A stretch of 64,000 nucleotides of DNA from Jongsikchunia kroppenstedtii DSM 45133 (GCF_000380485.1 NZ_AQYG01000047.1:62001-126000); one strand, 5' to 3'; numbered from the stretch's first letter, positions 1-8,512 are shown. Notes: generated by a model from the letters alone, not told the origin. A program made the numbers and translations.

Positions 1-255
1 TCGGAACTCGAGACGTCCCGCGGCACACACGTCGCCTTCGATCGCGCCGGCTCGATACCCGGCCTCGGCTGTGTCGCCGCGCCGATCGACTACCCGCTCC
101 CGGTACCGGCCGCGGTCTCGGTCTGCGGACCGCTGGCCAGCGTCGCCAGCGACCGCCGACTGATCCTCTCGGTGCAGCGATCCGCCGCACAGATCACCGA
201 ACAGGCCCACCGGCATGACCCGGCCACCCTTCGGGGGCGACCGATAGCCCGCTGA
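1..255 (+). CDS. IclR-family transcriptional regulator, C-terminal fragment
   Basis: Only the last 84 codons lie in the window; the 5' part is cut off. The frame reads RGTHVAFDRAGSIPGLGCVAAPI and then a beta strand AAVSVCGPLASV, the usual end of the IclR effector-binding (GAF-like) domain, followed by a helix and a TGA stop. IclR proteins are homodimeric DNA-binding regulators of small catabolic operons. The CitE-like gene 81 bp downstream on the same strand could be a target, but that is inference from position. The DNA-binding domain is not visible, so the specificity is unknown. Confidence 0.8.
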   Translation, partial: SELETSRGTHVAFDRAGSIPGLGCVAAPIDYPLPVPAAVSVCGPLASVASDRRLILSVQRSAAQITEQAHRHDPATLRGRPIAR

Positions 256-336
256 TCCGACGTCAGGCGAACTGCGATCCCGGATGGAAGCGCTGCACCG
301 CGCATGTAGCTGCCGCCGCGGATCGCCTGTGAGACA

Positions 337-1170
337 GTGGGCATTGTGGACGTCAGTTCGGAAGCATCCAGATCGTGGTTGCTGGTCAATGCGGCGGGCC
401 AGACACCATTCGAGTCATTCGTCAATGGCACCGACGCCGACGAGGTCATCCTCGACCTCGAGGACGCCGTCGCGCCGAACGATAAGAATGCGGCCCGAGC
501 CAAGGTCACCGAGTACCTGAACTCCGGCGGACGGGGCTGGGTGCGCATCAACGACGCGTCGAGCGAGTACTGGTCCGCCGACTGCAACGCGCTCGCCGAC
601 GCCAGCGGCCTCAAAGGGGTCGTCCTCGCCAAAGCCGAGGGCGGAAATCACATGTGGGACACCGCGAATCGGCTCGGCGGCGGTGTTCCGGTGATCGCCT
701 TGATCGAGACCGCGCGCGGCCTCGCCCGAGTTCACGACATCGCGGCCGCCCGACCCTGCTTCCGCATCGCGTTCGGGGTCAACGACTACACGCTCGACAT
801 CGGCGTCGAGAACGACCCGATGGCGTTGGCGTACAGCAGATCTCAGCTTGTCGTCGCCTCCCGCGCCGCCCATATTCCGGGTCCGATCGACGGCCCGACC
901 CGCGATCAGGCACAGCTGGCAGACGGCGTCGCGCTCACCCGCCGGATGGGCATGACAGGAAAGCTCGCCCTGGACTCGGGTCAGATCGCGGAGATCAACA
1001 CCGGACTGAGTCCGGCGCCCACCGACATCGCATGGGCGCACGCCTTCGTCGAGACCTTCAACAAGAACGGCGGGAAGCCGAAGAACGGCAGCGACCTGCC
1101 TCGACTGCACCGCGCCCAGACGATCCTGCACAAGGCGGACATGCTCGGCATCGCCATTCCGGCGACCTGA
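337..1170 (+). CDS. HpcH/HpaI aldolase / citrate lyase beta-like (CitE-like) protein
   Basis: A 277-residue TIM-barrel lyase of the CitE/HpcH family, which cleaves or forms C-C bonds in CoA thioesters or short oxo-acids with Mg2+. Family motifs are in order: ILDLEDAV (38-45, metal-binding Glu/Asp), WVRIN (68-72), LAKAE (97-101), ALIETARGL (121-129) and FGVNDYTLDIG (146-156). It has near-normal length. The start is a GTG at 337; a second in-frame GTG at 346 is an alternative. No citrate lyase alpha or gamma subunit is nearby, so it is probably a stand-alone CitE-like enzyme. The substrate cannot be told. Confidence 0.85.
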   Translation: MGIVDVSSEASRSWLLVNAAGQTPFESFVNGTDADEVILDLEDAVAPNDKNAARAKVTEYLNSGGRGWVRINDASSEYWSADCNALADASGLKGVVLAKAEGGNHMWDTANRLGGGVPVIALIETARGLARVHDIAAARPCFRIAFGVNDYTLDIGVENDPMALAYSRSQLVVASRAAHIPGPIDGPTRDQAQLADGVALTRRMGMTGKLALDSGQIAEINTGLSPAPTDIAWAHAFVETFNKNGGKPKNGSDLPRLHRAQTILHKADMLGIAIPAT

Positions 1171-1185
1171 TGGCGAACGGCGTGA

Positions 1186-1800
1186 TCAGTACGCCGAGTT
1201 GACGTTGTCCATCGAGCCGTAGTTGTGGGCCGCATAGTTGCAGGCCGCGGCGATGTTCGCGACGGGGTCATAGATGTCGAAGCTGGTCCCCGGAACGTGA
1301 TAGACCGCGAAGGTCGTCTGGATCACCTGCAGCAGCCCCTTCGACGGATTGCCGGCCGCGGCGTTCGAGTCGTACAGGTTGATCGCCTGCGGATTGCCGG
1401 TCGATTCACGCATGACGTTGCGGTAGATCCCGTCGTAGCTGCCTGGGATGCCGTTCTTCTTCATGATGTCCAGCGCCTCACGGATCCAGCCGTCGAGGTC
1501 ATTGGTGTATTTCGGGGCGGCAGGGGCCGGCGCGGGGGCCGTGACGGCCGCAGGTGCGATCGTCGGGGTGACGACCGGTGCCGCCGCCGGCGCGGCCGGC
1601 GATGCGGCCGAGACGCCGATATTCGACGGAGCCTGAACGCTGCGAGCCGGGGTCACGGTCGCGTGCGCCTGATCATTCATCGTGCCCGCACCGGCCGTCA
1701 CCAGGCCGGCGATGGCCACCGCGGACAGCCCCAACGTGCCGAACGCGCGCGTACGCGGCGTAAAACGACCCATGATGGCGTGCTTCGATACAACGGACAT
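1186..1800 (-). CDS. Secreted transglycosylase SLT-domain protein
   Basis: A 204-residue exported protein. The N-terminus has RTRAF followed by a hydrophobic segment (21-40), consistent with a signal peptide. A Pro/Ala-rich linker (about 65-97) leads to an SLT/lysozyme-like domain (98-204). The probable catalytic Glu is in NVMRESTGNP (E132), followed by SKGLLQVI and a DPVANIAAACNYA helix typical of actinobacterial transglycosylases that cut peptidoglycan glycan strands. The ATG at 1800 was chosen over an upstream in-frame codon because the signal peptide starts there and AGGA lies upstream. It ends only 15 bp from the CitE-like gene, tail to tail. A 300-nt or longer leader precedes it. Confidence 0.8.
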   Translation of the reverse strand: MSVVSKHAIMGRFTPRTRAFGTLGLSAVAIAGLVTAGAGTMNDQAHATVTPARSVQAPSNIGVSAASPAAPAAAPVVTPTIAPAAVTAPAPAPAAPKYTNDLDGWIREALDIMKKNGIPGSYDGIYRNVMRESTGNPQAINLYDSNAAAGNPSKGLLQVIQTTFAVYHVPGTSFDIYDPVANIAAACNYAAHNYGSMDNVNSAY

Positions 1801-2279
1801 GACTACTTGTTCCTGACTTAACATTTCGGCCGGGCTTCCGACCGGCAGCAGTGAGCCGCGCACCGGCACAGGGCATGCGCCAGCGACGCGAAGCATTGCT
1901 GCTGGGATGGACTTGTGTGCCGAGCGGGACGTATCCCCTACAGTCGGCGCAACCGGCTCACACCGGTTACCGGTCGCGAGATCGCGTGGGCGATCGGGCG
2001 GAATCAGACTTTGTCGCCTGGCTTCGTCGACCCGCGCAGAACGTCGTCTGGCTCGCGGTTGGTAACAGGTTGATATACCTACCTAAGAGTAACCCGTGCG
2101 TTTATTAAGAATTTCCTTATCGGCATAGCTCAATGTCCGATTCAGTTTCGCAAAGATGGCGTATGAACAGTGCTTTTATAGGGGGTCGGGATGTGCGGGG
2201 ACTCACACCATTCGTCGCGCGATCGCGCTCGACTGCGGCGCCCGCCGTCCGATTTCGGAGCTTTCGCGTGTTAGCGTGA
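1801..2279 (-). promoter_or_regulatory. Long upstream region / leader of the SLT-domain gene
   Basis: About 480 bp without a convincing gene. Read on the minus strand it has a short hairpin AACCGG-tgtgag-CCGGTT near 1950 and a 7-bp stem CGGCACA/TGTGCCG enclosing about 50 nt near 1870-1925. Two GTAAC direct repeats (2062-2066 and 2089-2093) flank an AT-rich stretch with a -10-like TATAT. MtrA-type regulators of actinobacterial cell-wall hydrolases bind GTAAC-like repeats, so a cell-wall regulon is possible. The far end (2095-2180) is AT-rich for this genome. No known riboswitch class was matched. Confidence 0.4.
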
Positions 2280-2475
2280 CCGCGCGTTGGTTACCGCCCG
2301 GCCAGTGGCCGGCCGGTTCGTAAGAGGGAATCCGGTGAGAATCCGGAGCTGCCCCGCAGCGGTATGCGGAAACGACCGCGGTCAATTGCACTGGGCTGCG
2401 GCCTGGGAAGCGACCGCCAGTAGATGGCATCGGTAGTGATGTCGCGTCCGCAAGTCCGAAGACCTGCCACCGCGG
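2280..2475 (+). promoter_or_regulatory. Cobalamin riboswitch ahead of btuCDF
   Basis: Contains the conserved cobalamin aptamer cores: GGAATCCGGTGAGAATCC (from about 2327), the CTGCCCCGCAGCGGT segment (2349-2363), and the 3' box CAAGTCCGAAGACCTGCCA (2451-2469). These bind adenosyl- or methyl-cobalamin and lower expression of B12 genes. It lies directly upstream of an ABC importer and is followed by a perfect hairpin at 2472-2496. The outer limits are approximate. Confidence 0.93.
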
Positions 2476-2496
2476 CCATGCCGCCGGCATGGCCGC
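2472..2496 (+). terminator. Hairpin directly after cobalamin aptamer, possible expression platform
   Basis: A perfect 11-bp stem, GCGGCCATGCC / GGCATGGCCGC, with a 3-nt loop, starts 3 nt after the last conserved aptamer base. There is no T-run, but actinobacterial terminators often lack one. It could be the transcription-stop element of the riboswitch, or a structure that occludes translation. Confidence 0.5.
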
Positions 2497-2612
2497 CTGT
2501 CAACTCCGAGGGACACGGTTGACGAGCTGTGCGGCAGCGTTTGCCCATATCTTGTGTCGTCTGTCCGTCGTGGTTGCGGGCGCTCCCCTGCGTTCAGCTG
2601 AAAGTGGCTCGC

Positions 2613-3650
2613 ATGCACCGACTCTCAGTGACCGCTTTGGCGGTGACGCTCACCGCGACGCTCGTGGTGGTCTCGGTGCTCGCGCTGATGCTGGGCACCG
2701 TGCACATCCCGTGGCGGGACACCTGCCGATTCCTGTGGAACGAGTTGACCGGCGGCACAATCGCATCCGCAGATGTGCCGAACTATCGAATCGTGGTCGA
2801 CGCTCGTCTCCCTCGGGTTCTCCTGGCGGCCCTCGTCGGCGCCGGACTCAGCGGTGTCGGCCTGATCGTGCAGGCCATGGTCCGCAACGCATTGGCCGAT
2901 CCGTACGTCCTGGGCATCTCGTCGGGCGCCTCCGTCGGCGCGACGGCCGTGGTGTTGTTCGGCGTCTTCGGCGCCCTGGGCATCTACGCACTGTCGACCG
3001 CCGCTTTCGCCGGAGCGCTGGGAGCGACCGTCCTGGTGTATCTCATCGCCCGATCGGCCGCCGGGCTGGTTCCGCTACGGCTGGTGCTGACCGGCACCGC
3101 ACTGAGTTATGGATTCTCCGCTGCCACAACGGTGCTGGTATTCATGGCGCCCCATGGCGATGCCGCGCGTTCGGTCATGTTCTGGCTGCTGGGCAGTCTG
3201 ACCACGGCCACCTGGCAGGTGGTACCGCTCGCTGCGGCGGTGGCTCTGACCGGCCTCGTCGTCATCGGTCTGTATGCGCGGCACCTCAACGCGCTATCGA
3301 TGGGTGACGAGGTCTGTGCCGCACTCGGCGTCAACGCGTCGCGATTTCGGCTCGTGCTGTTCGTCGTCGCTGCCGCGATGACCGGCTGCTTCGTATCCAT
3401 CTGCGGAGCAGTCGGTTTCGTCGGCCTGGTAGTGCCGCACGTCGCCCGAATCCTCGTCGGCGCCGACCACCGGCGGCTGATCGTGATCACGCCGCTGCTC
3501 GGGGCGGTCTTTCTGGTGACCGCCGATCTGTTGTCCCGCACCATGATCCCGCCGCAGGAGCTGCCTCTGGGCGCGATTACCGCGGCGGTCGGCGTGCCCA
3601 CCTTCGTGTTGCTGATGCGCCGCCGCGGCGCGCTCATGGACGCCGGCTGA
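2613..3650 (+). CDS. btuC: FecCD/BtuC-type ABC permease (probable cobalamin importer)
   Basis: A hydrophobic 345-residue protein with about ten predicted membrane segments. It carries the FecCD family run RLPRVLLAALVGAGLSGVG, then DPYVLGISSGASVGA, and a C-terminal GFVGLVVPHVARILVG (the cytoplasmic coupling helix region) and LPLGAITAAVGVPTFVLLM. It forms the membrane channel for a metal-chelate or B12 importer. The cobalamin riboswitch upstream makes corrinoids the likely substrate. ATG 2613 is preferred because the first membrane helix starts just after it; longer in-frame starts would add a non-hydrophobic Cys-rich leader. The stop and the btuD start overlap as TGATG. Confidence 0.88.
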   Translation: MHRLSVTALAVTLTATLVVVSVLALMLGTVHIPWRDTCRFLWNELTGGTIASADVPNYRIVVDARLPRVLLAALVGAGLSGVGLIVQAMVRNALADPYVLGISSGASVGATAVVLFGVFGALGIYALSTAAFAGALGATVLVYLIARSAAGLVPLRLVLTGTALSYGFSAATTVLVFMAPHGDAARSVMFWLLGSLTTATWQVVPLAAAVALTGLVVIGLYARHLNALSMGDEVCAALGVNASRFRLVLFVVAAAMTGCFVSICGAVGFVGLVVPHVARILVGADHRRLIVITPLLGAVFLVTADLLSRTMIPPQELPLGAITAAVGVPTFVLLMRRRGALMDAG

Positions 3651-4420
3651 TGCGCGTCGACTACGTCGATGTCGACGTCGAGATCGACGGGACCCGCATT
3701 CTGCGTGACGTCACGCTGTCCGTCCACAGCGGACAGTTCGTCGGCGTGGTCGGCCCGAACGGCAGCGGCAAGTCGACCCTCCTGCGGTGCCTCTACCGCG
3801 CCCTGACACCGGCATCCGGCCATGTCGCGGTCGACGGCGTCGACATCGCCACGATCAGCATGCGTGAGAATGCGCGGCAGGTCGCCGCGCTCACCCAGGA
3901 CAGCACTCTGCAATTCGATTTCACCGCAAGCGAAGTCGTGGCCACCGGCCGACTCGCGCATGGCGGGGTACTCGGTGGCGATCGCCGCCGTGATCGAGAT
4001 ATCTGTACGGCCGCACTCAAGACCGCGGACGCCGAGCATCTGTCCGAACGCAGCTTCCTGTCCTTGTCCGGCGGCGAGCGCCAACGCGTCCTGGTCGCGC
4101 GGGCGCTCGCACAGGAGCCTCGCGTCCTGGTCCTCGACGAACCGACCAACCATCTCGACGTGCGGCATCAATACAGCATTCTGGCGGCGGCGAAGCGGCT
4201 CGGCATCACGGTGATCGCCGCGCTCCACGATCTCAATCTCGCCGCACAGTTCTGCGATCAGATCCTCGTGCTCTCCGCCGGACAACTCGCCTGCTCCGGA
4301 ACGCCTCATGACGTCATCGCCACCGACGTTCTGCGCCAACACTTTTCGGTCGGCGGCCACATCGTCACGCATCCGCGTCTCGGTGTTCCGCAGATCATCT
4401 TCGACGAAGAGGAGAACTAG
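3650..4420 (+). CDS. btuD: ABC transporter ATP-binding protein (BtuD-like)
   Basis: A 256-residue ATPase. Walker A GPNGSGKST at 35-43, signature LSGGERQ at 139-145, Walker B VLVLDEP at 159-165, and a switch His in AALHDLN. It resembles the FepC/BtuD subfamily that pairs with FecCD permeases. It overlaps the permease stop by one base and is followed immediately by the binding-protein gene, so the three are co-translated under the riboswitch. It powers uptake across the inner membrane. Confidence 0.9.
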   Translation: MRVDYVDVDVEIDGTRILRDVTLSVHSGQFVGVVGPNGSGKSTLLRCLYRALTPASGHVAVDGVDIATISMRENARQVAALTQDSTLQFDFTASEVVATGRLAHGGVLGGDRRRDRDICTAALKTADAEHLSERSFLSLSGGERQRVLVARALAQEPRVLVLDEPTNHLDVRHQYSILAAAKRLGITVIAALHDLNLAAQFCDQILVLSAGQLACSGTPHDVIATDVLRQHFSVGGHIVTHPRLGVPQIIFDEEEN

Positions 4421-5428
4421 ATGAAATCCCCACGACGTTCCGCACTCGCGACGGCGGCGGCCATCCTTCTGCTGTCGGCCTGCGGTGCCAATGTCGAATC
4501 CTCCGCGCCGTCGACCGGCGGATCGGTGACTGTGACCAACTGCGGCGCCCCGCTCACGGTCACCGGGATACCGACCCGAGTGGTCACCAACGACACCGGA
4601 ATCACCGAGATCATGTTCGCCCTGGGACTGCAGGACCATCTGGCCGGATACACGAGCTATCCGGGCAAGGAACGTGACATCGCAAGCTCACCCTGGCGAG
4701 CCCAGTTCCAGGCGGCCCCCACACTGGGTGACGCATTCACCCGCGAGGTCGTGCAGGCAGCCGCACCGGATTTCGTCTTCGCCGGCTGGAACTACGGTTT
4801 CAAGGAGTCGACCGGACTCACCCCGGACTGGGTACGCGGCATCGGTGCAGTCCCCTATCAACTCACCGAGGCCTGCCGCCAGCCCGGCACCACCGCGCGG
4901 GGACTCATGGAACCATTCGAGGCCCTGTATGCGGACCTGACGAATCTCGGCGACATCTTCCGGGTGCGCGATCGCGCGGACGAGCTGGTCGCCGGCTATC
5001 GACGCCAAGTCGCCACCGCTCGAACGACGGCACCGACCGGACAGCCGCCGGCGCGGGTATTCCTCTTCGACAGCGCCGACCCCGACCCGTTCACGACCGG
5101 CCGCACCGCCGCGCCGTCTCAGATCATCAGGGAGGCCGGGGGTCACAACATCTTCGACGACCTCAACGATTCCTGGACCTCCATCTCGTGGGAGGCCGCC
5201 GCGCAACGCGACCCACAGGCCATCGTCATCGTCGACTACGGCGCCGGCCCCGCGAACTCCGTCGCGGCCAAGATCGAACAACTCCGCCACCAGCCGCTGA
5301 TGTCGGGCACGACCGCCGTCCGGGACGGCAATTTCCTGGCGCTCCCGTACGCCGCACTGGTGGAGAGCCCGCGCAACCCGGATGCCACGGTCACCGTCGC
5401 GAGGTATCTCCGGTCGAAGGGCCTCTAG
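4421..5428 (+). CDS. btuF: Cobalamin/metal-chelate ABC transporter substrate-binding lipoprotein
   Basis: A 335-residue lipoprotein: positively charged start, hydrophobic segment and lipobox LSAC with Cys21. Family signs of the periplasmic-binding (BtuF/FhuD-like) fold include VTNDTGITEIMFALGLQDHLAGY in the first lobe, a long connecting helix, and DFVFAGWN and QAIVIVDYG in the core. The start ATG follows the btuD stop with no gap and has a GAAGAGGAG Shine-Dalgarno inside btuD. As the last gene of the riboswitch operon it most likely captures corrinoids outside the membrane; ferric siderophore binding is the main alternative. Confidence 0.85.
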   Translation: MKSPRRSALATAAAILLLSACGANVESSAPSTGGSVTVTNCGAPLTVTGIPTRVVTNDTGITEIMFALGLQDHLAGYTSYPGKERDIASSPWRAQFQAAPTLGDAFTREVVQAAAPDFVFAGWNYGFKESTGLTPDWVRGIGAVPYQLTEACRQPGTTARGLMEPFEALYADLTNLGDIFRVRDRADELVAGYRRQVATARTTAPTGQPPARVFLFDSADPDPFTTGRTAAPSQIIREAGGHNIFDDLNDSWTSISWEAAAQRDPQAIVIVDYGAGPANSVAAKIEQLRHQPLMSGTTAVRDGNFLALPYAALVESPRNPDATVTVARYLRSKGL

Positions 5429-5580
5429 CCGATTCATCCGCGGTGTAACGCCGTCGCGATCCCATTCGACATAACCGGTGAATCCTCCGCGATCTCGCTT
5501 TGAGGGCGGTTGAGACGTATGCCATTGTTCAGTCTCGTAGAAATACTCGTTGGGCTGGCTCCACATCCAGTTTAATATTC

Positions 5581-5595
5581 TGAACCCGGGGTTCA
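5581..5595. promoter_or_regulatory. Palindromic operator candidate
   Basis: TGAACCCGGGGTTCA is a perfect inverted repeat of 7 bp around one central base. It sits in an AT-richer stretch of the 254-bp gap between btuF and the small gene at 5683. The size and symmetry suit a dimeric regulator; which one is unknown. The rest of the gap (5429-5682) has no gene that I can support. Confidence 0.35.
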
Positions 5596-5682
5596 TTGTT
5601 TCCCGCTCATCCGCAATCTTGAATTTCCTCGTATTACGGTCTAGGCGCACTGCGCGCGATCTAGTATTCCGATGGACGAGGT

Positions 5683-5940
5683 GTGACGGACGACTCCACA
5701 CGAGTGACGACTCCACAAGATCGCGTCGCCGATATCGGTACCGGGCATCGGTTAGTCGCCTTTGCAGGCACAAACCGACATGCCAGAGGGGAGGTTATCG
5801 AGGACTTCGGGCCGGACCCGGAAACCGCGGAAGCAGACGAAAATGCGCATTCCGATCCGTCGCGGCACTGGGCGATCCACACCGACGACATGCTCGTCGT
5901 CGCGAATGCCGACGACATCAAAGTTCTCACCTGCGAGTGA
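5683..5940 (+). CDS. Small acidic hypothetical protein
   Basis: An 85-residue protein from a GTG start, with a weak GGACGAGG Shine-Dalgarno. It has no signal peptide or membrane segment, a strongly acidic centre (about residues 39-55) and an orderly C-terminal half with WAIHTDDMLVVANADD, which looks like a beta-rich fold. I do not recognise a family. The gap to the LGFP lipoprotein gene is 59 bp, so they could be co-transcribed. Coding status rests on third-position GC and lack of a better frame. Confidence 0.45.
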   Translation: MTDDSTRVTTPQDRVADIGTGHRLVAFAGTNRHARGEVIEDFGPDPETAEADENAHSDPSRHWAIHTDDMLVVANADDIKVLTCE

Positions 5941-5999
5941 TACCGCTCCAATTCGATCGAGATCAACACCTGATTAAGACCACAGAAGAGGAATCACGT

Positions 6000-6587
6000 A
6001 TGAATGCAACCAAGAAGATCGCCATCGTCGCAGCCGCAATTGCCGTCATCGGCGCAGCCGGCGCCTGCAGCGACTCAAAGAGCTCCGACAACAACGCTTC
6101 GTCGGCTGCGAATTCGGCCAGCAATGCCGCCCAATCGGCTATGAACTCGGGCATGAACGGCGCGCCCGGCATGGGCGGCGAGAACGGCGCGAAGCCGAGC
6201 GCGGCGGCGCAGCCACCGGTCGAATCGACGAGTATCGCGGCTCCTGGCGGGCAGCAGGTCGAGATCACCGATCAGGCCGTCCTCGCGAAGTACGCCGCCC
6301 TCGGATACGACAAGGGCGTGCTCGGCAAGCCGCTCGGCCCGCTGGTGCCGCTGCCGACGGGTGGAAAATTCATCACCTTCGAGAACGGTTCGATCTACCA
6401 GAACCCGGAGAACAACCAGGCCTACATCGAGTGGGGCGAGATCGGCGACTACTGGGGCACCCAGGGCCACGAGCACGGCCGGCTCGGCTACCCGACGTCC
6501 GACGAGACCGCGGCCCCGGGCGGCGGCCTGCAGCAGACCTACCAGCACGGCACCCTCACGTTCAAGGACGGCAAGGTCACCGGCTGA
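6000..6587 (+). CDS. LGFP-repeat lipoprotein
   Basis: A 195-residue lipoprotein: signal segment with lipobox AGAC (Cys23), a Ser/Asn/Ala/Met-rich spacer (about 25-65), then LGFP-type repeats containing LAKYAALGYDKGVLGKPLG, FENGSIYQNPENNQAYIEWG, GHEHGRLGYPTSDE and QQTYQHGTLTF. LGFP repeats bind the cell wall, probably arabinogalactan or peptidoglycan, in mycolate-bearing actinobacteria. It is therefore likely membrane-anchored and wall-bridging. ATG 6000 has a clear AGAAGAGGA ribosome site. A strong terminator follows. Confidence 0.88.
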   Translation: MNATKKIAIVAAAIAVIGAAGACSDSKSSDNNASSAANSASNAAQSAMNSGMNGAPGMGGENGAKPSAAAQPPVESTSIAAPGGQQVEITDQAVLAKYAALGYDKGVLGKPLGPLVPLPTGGKFITFENGSIYQNPENNQAYIEWGEIGDYWGTQGHEHGRLGYPTSDETAAPGGGLQQTYQHGTLTFKDGKVTG

Positions 6588-6610
6588 CGGAGTCTTATCG
6601 ATCGCACACG

Positions 6611-6651
6611 ACCGGCGCACTCACCGTGAGGTGGGTGCGCCGGTCAGTTTT
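6611..6651 (+). terminator. Rho-independent terminator after LGFP lipoprotein gene
   Basis: A 15-bp stem (6611-6625 with 6630-6644, one G-U pair), a GTGA loop, and then CAGTTTT. It ends transcription 24 bp after the lipoprotein stop. Confidence 0.85.
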
Positions 6652-6713
6652 AGTTGACCGCGAGGACATCGCACGACACGGCGGCGCAATGCACGCGTAC
6701 TTGACTTCCGACG

Positions 6714-7706
6714 GTGAAGACCTCCAACCCCGAAACGTCGTCAGCACCCGTCGACGACCACATCATGACGCTCAGATTCCTTGCGGCACCGACAGATGTC
6801 GCCACGCTGGGTGGAAACGTCCGCGGCGGAAAGATTCTCGAATGGATCGACAAGGCCGCGTACGCCTGTGCCGCCGGCTGGAGCGGCCAGTACGCCGTCA
6901 CTGCATATGTCGGCGATATCCGGTTCACCCGTGACATCCTCTCCGGCGATCTGGTGGAAGTCGTTGCGACGGTTGTGTATACCGGCACAACCAGCATGCA
7001 CATCCAATGCACCGTACGGTCCGCCCATCCACACGATCGAAACTTCACCGACGTCAGCACCTGCCTGATGGTCTTCGTCGCCATGCACGACGGCGCGCCG
7101 GTCCCGGTGCGGCAGTGGGTCCCCCGCACAGCCGACCAGGACGCGCTCGCCGCCGATGCGCGATCGCGCATCGCTGTACGCAAAAGCATTGAAGCCGCGA
7201 TGGATTCGGTGTCCTACACCGAGTCGGGAACCCTTGCCGAACAGGCGACGACCCGGTTCCTGGCCGCGCCGACCGACGTCAACTGGGGCGGCAAGACGCA
7301 CGGCGGCCGGGTGATGGGCTGGATCGACGATGCGGGCTACCTGTGCGCGACGCGATGGTGTGGCGGCGAGGCGGTCACCGTATACATCGGCGGCACCCGG
7401 TTCTATCGGCCGGTGCACATCGGCGACGTCGTGGAGATCAACGCCCGGCTCATCCACACCGGCCGGCAGACTATGCATATGTCGATCCATGTGTATGCCG
7501 CGAGCCCCCACAAGCGGGCCACACTGGCCGCGCACAGCCTGAACATCATGGCCGCGTTGGATTCCGACGGCAACGCCACCGCGGTGCGCCCATGGACGCC
7601 GTGGACCTTCGAGGACATCCGCCTCGACCACCATGCGGTCGCATTGGCCCGCCTGCGCACCGGCACGCATCACCACACGTATTCGACGGCCAGCGCCGAC
7701 ACCTGA
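6714..7706 (+). CDS. Acyl-CoA thioesterase, tandem hotdog domains
   Basis: A 330-residue protein made of two hotdog-fold halves of about 125 residues. Each has the signature GG-x-H/R-GG-x-x-x-x-WID: GGNVRGGKILEWIDKAAY in the first and GGKTHGGRVMGWIDDAGY in the second. Each half then has an AVT-Y-V/I-G strand and a GD-V-E turn. This double layout matches the acyl-CoA hydrolases that split CoA thioesters in the cytosol. The halves differ, so this is an old duplication. The start is a GTG at 6714. Substrate chain length is not evident. Confidence 0.88.
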   Translation: MKTSNPETSSAPVDDHIMTLRFLAAPTDVATLGGNVRGGKILEWIDKAAYACAAGWSGQYAVTAYVGDIRFTRDILSGDLVEVVATVVYTGTTSMHIQCTVRSAHPHDRNFTDVSTCLMVFVAMHDGAPVPVRQWVPRTADQDALAADARSRIAVRKSIEAAMDSVSYTESGTLAEQATTRFLAAPTDVNWGGKTHGGRVMGWIDDAGYLCATRWCGGEAVTVYIGGTRFYRPVHIGDVVEINARLIHTGRQTMHMSIHVYAASPHKRATLAAHSLNIMAALDSDGNATAVRPWTPWTFEDIRLDHHAVALARLRTGTHHHTYSTASADT

Positions 7707-7729
7707 TTCGACGCCGATACGGCTGCGGG

Positions 7730-8512
7730 CTATCCCACTGCTACGAGTCGATCGAATTCCGATTTGTCGTGGCTGCAGAACACTGTCACCTCGTCCGAAT
7801 GCTCCGCCTTCAGCTCGGCCAGGCGCCGCATGTTCCGGAACTGGGTCGACGGCAGCGTCGGGTGCGTCAGCACCGGATGCATGGCGCGCGCGAAAGCGCC
7901 TGCGGCGCCGTCGGAAACGGCTCCCCCGGTCGTGTAAGCATCGCCGGCGTGCAGCAGCCAGCCCGCGCCGGTGTCGATCGCCACGCCAGCGTGGCCGCGG
8001 CTGTGCCCGAGCAGCGGCACGACGAGCACCTCCTCCGGCAGGCCGGGGAGATCACGGACCGCCTCGAACCCGAACCAGCCATCGCCGCCGGACAGCTGAT
8101 TAACGCGCCACTGCACGCCGTGCGCCCAGAGCTGATCGGGACGATAGCGGATGCGCTCGATGACTGTCGGATGCATGCCGGCGCGGTACTCAGGGGCATG
8201 CACATGCACTGTGGCCCAAGGAAAGTCGGCGAGCCCACTGGTGTGGTCGTAGTCGAGATGCGTCACCACGATATTGCGCACGTCCTTCGGATCGAGGCCC
8301 AGCGTCTCGATCTGCCGGATCGCGGTCTCGGACTCGTCGAGCGCGGGCCGGATCGCATGCCTCGTCAATCCGAGCAGCTGCGGCCGGCGAACGCAGTCGA
8401 GACCGAATCCGCTGTCCACCAAGAGCAGGTCACCCGCTGGCAGCTCGACGAGCAGGCAATGGTCGACCGTGCCCATCGCCATGGTCCCGCAGTTGAGATG
8501 ATGCACCTTCAT
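7730..8512 (-). CDS. Metallo-beta-lactamase-fold hydrolase (lactonase-like)
   Basis: A 260-residue MBL-fold enzyme. The zinc motif is THLDYDH (84-90), an HxDxDH variant typical of the N-acyl-homoserine-lactonase and related subfamily. It is followed by GHSRGH (169-174), HAGD (188-191) and a C-terminal CSHD. The start MKVHHLNCGTM also resembles lactonase-type proteins. It is probably cytosolic and hydrolyses a lactone or ester. It faces the thioesterase tail to tail. The quorum-quenching role known for the subfamily is not shown by the context here. Confidence 0.82.
   Translation of the reverse strand: MKVHHLNCGTMAMGTVDHCLLVELPAGDLLLVDSGFGLDCVRRPQLLGLTRHAIRPALDESETAIRQIETLGLDPKDVRNIVVTHLDYDHTSGLADFPWATVHVHAPEYRAGMHPTVIERIRYRPDQLWAHGVQWRVNQLSGGDGWFGFEAVRDLPGLPEEVLVVPLLGHSRGHAGVAIDTGAGWLLHAGDAYTTGGAVSDGAAGAFARAMHPVLTHPTLPSTQFRNMRRLAELKAEHSDEVTVFCSHDKSEFDRLVAVG

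Noticed and set aside
1801-2100. c-di-AMP (ydaO) riboswitch in the transglycosylase leader
   Set aside because: The conserved GGGG-AACC and CCCGTCAGCTAACC boxes of that class are not present; only generic stems are seen.
3107-4639. Long minus-strand open frame opposite btuC-btuD-btuF
   Set aside because: It covers three well-supported genes and shows no domain.
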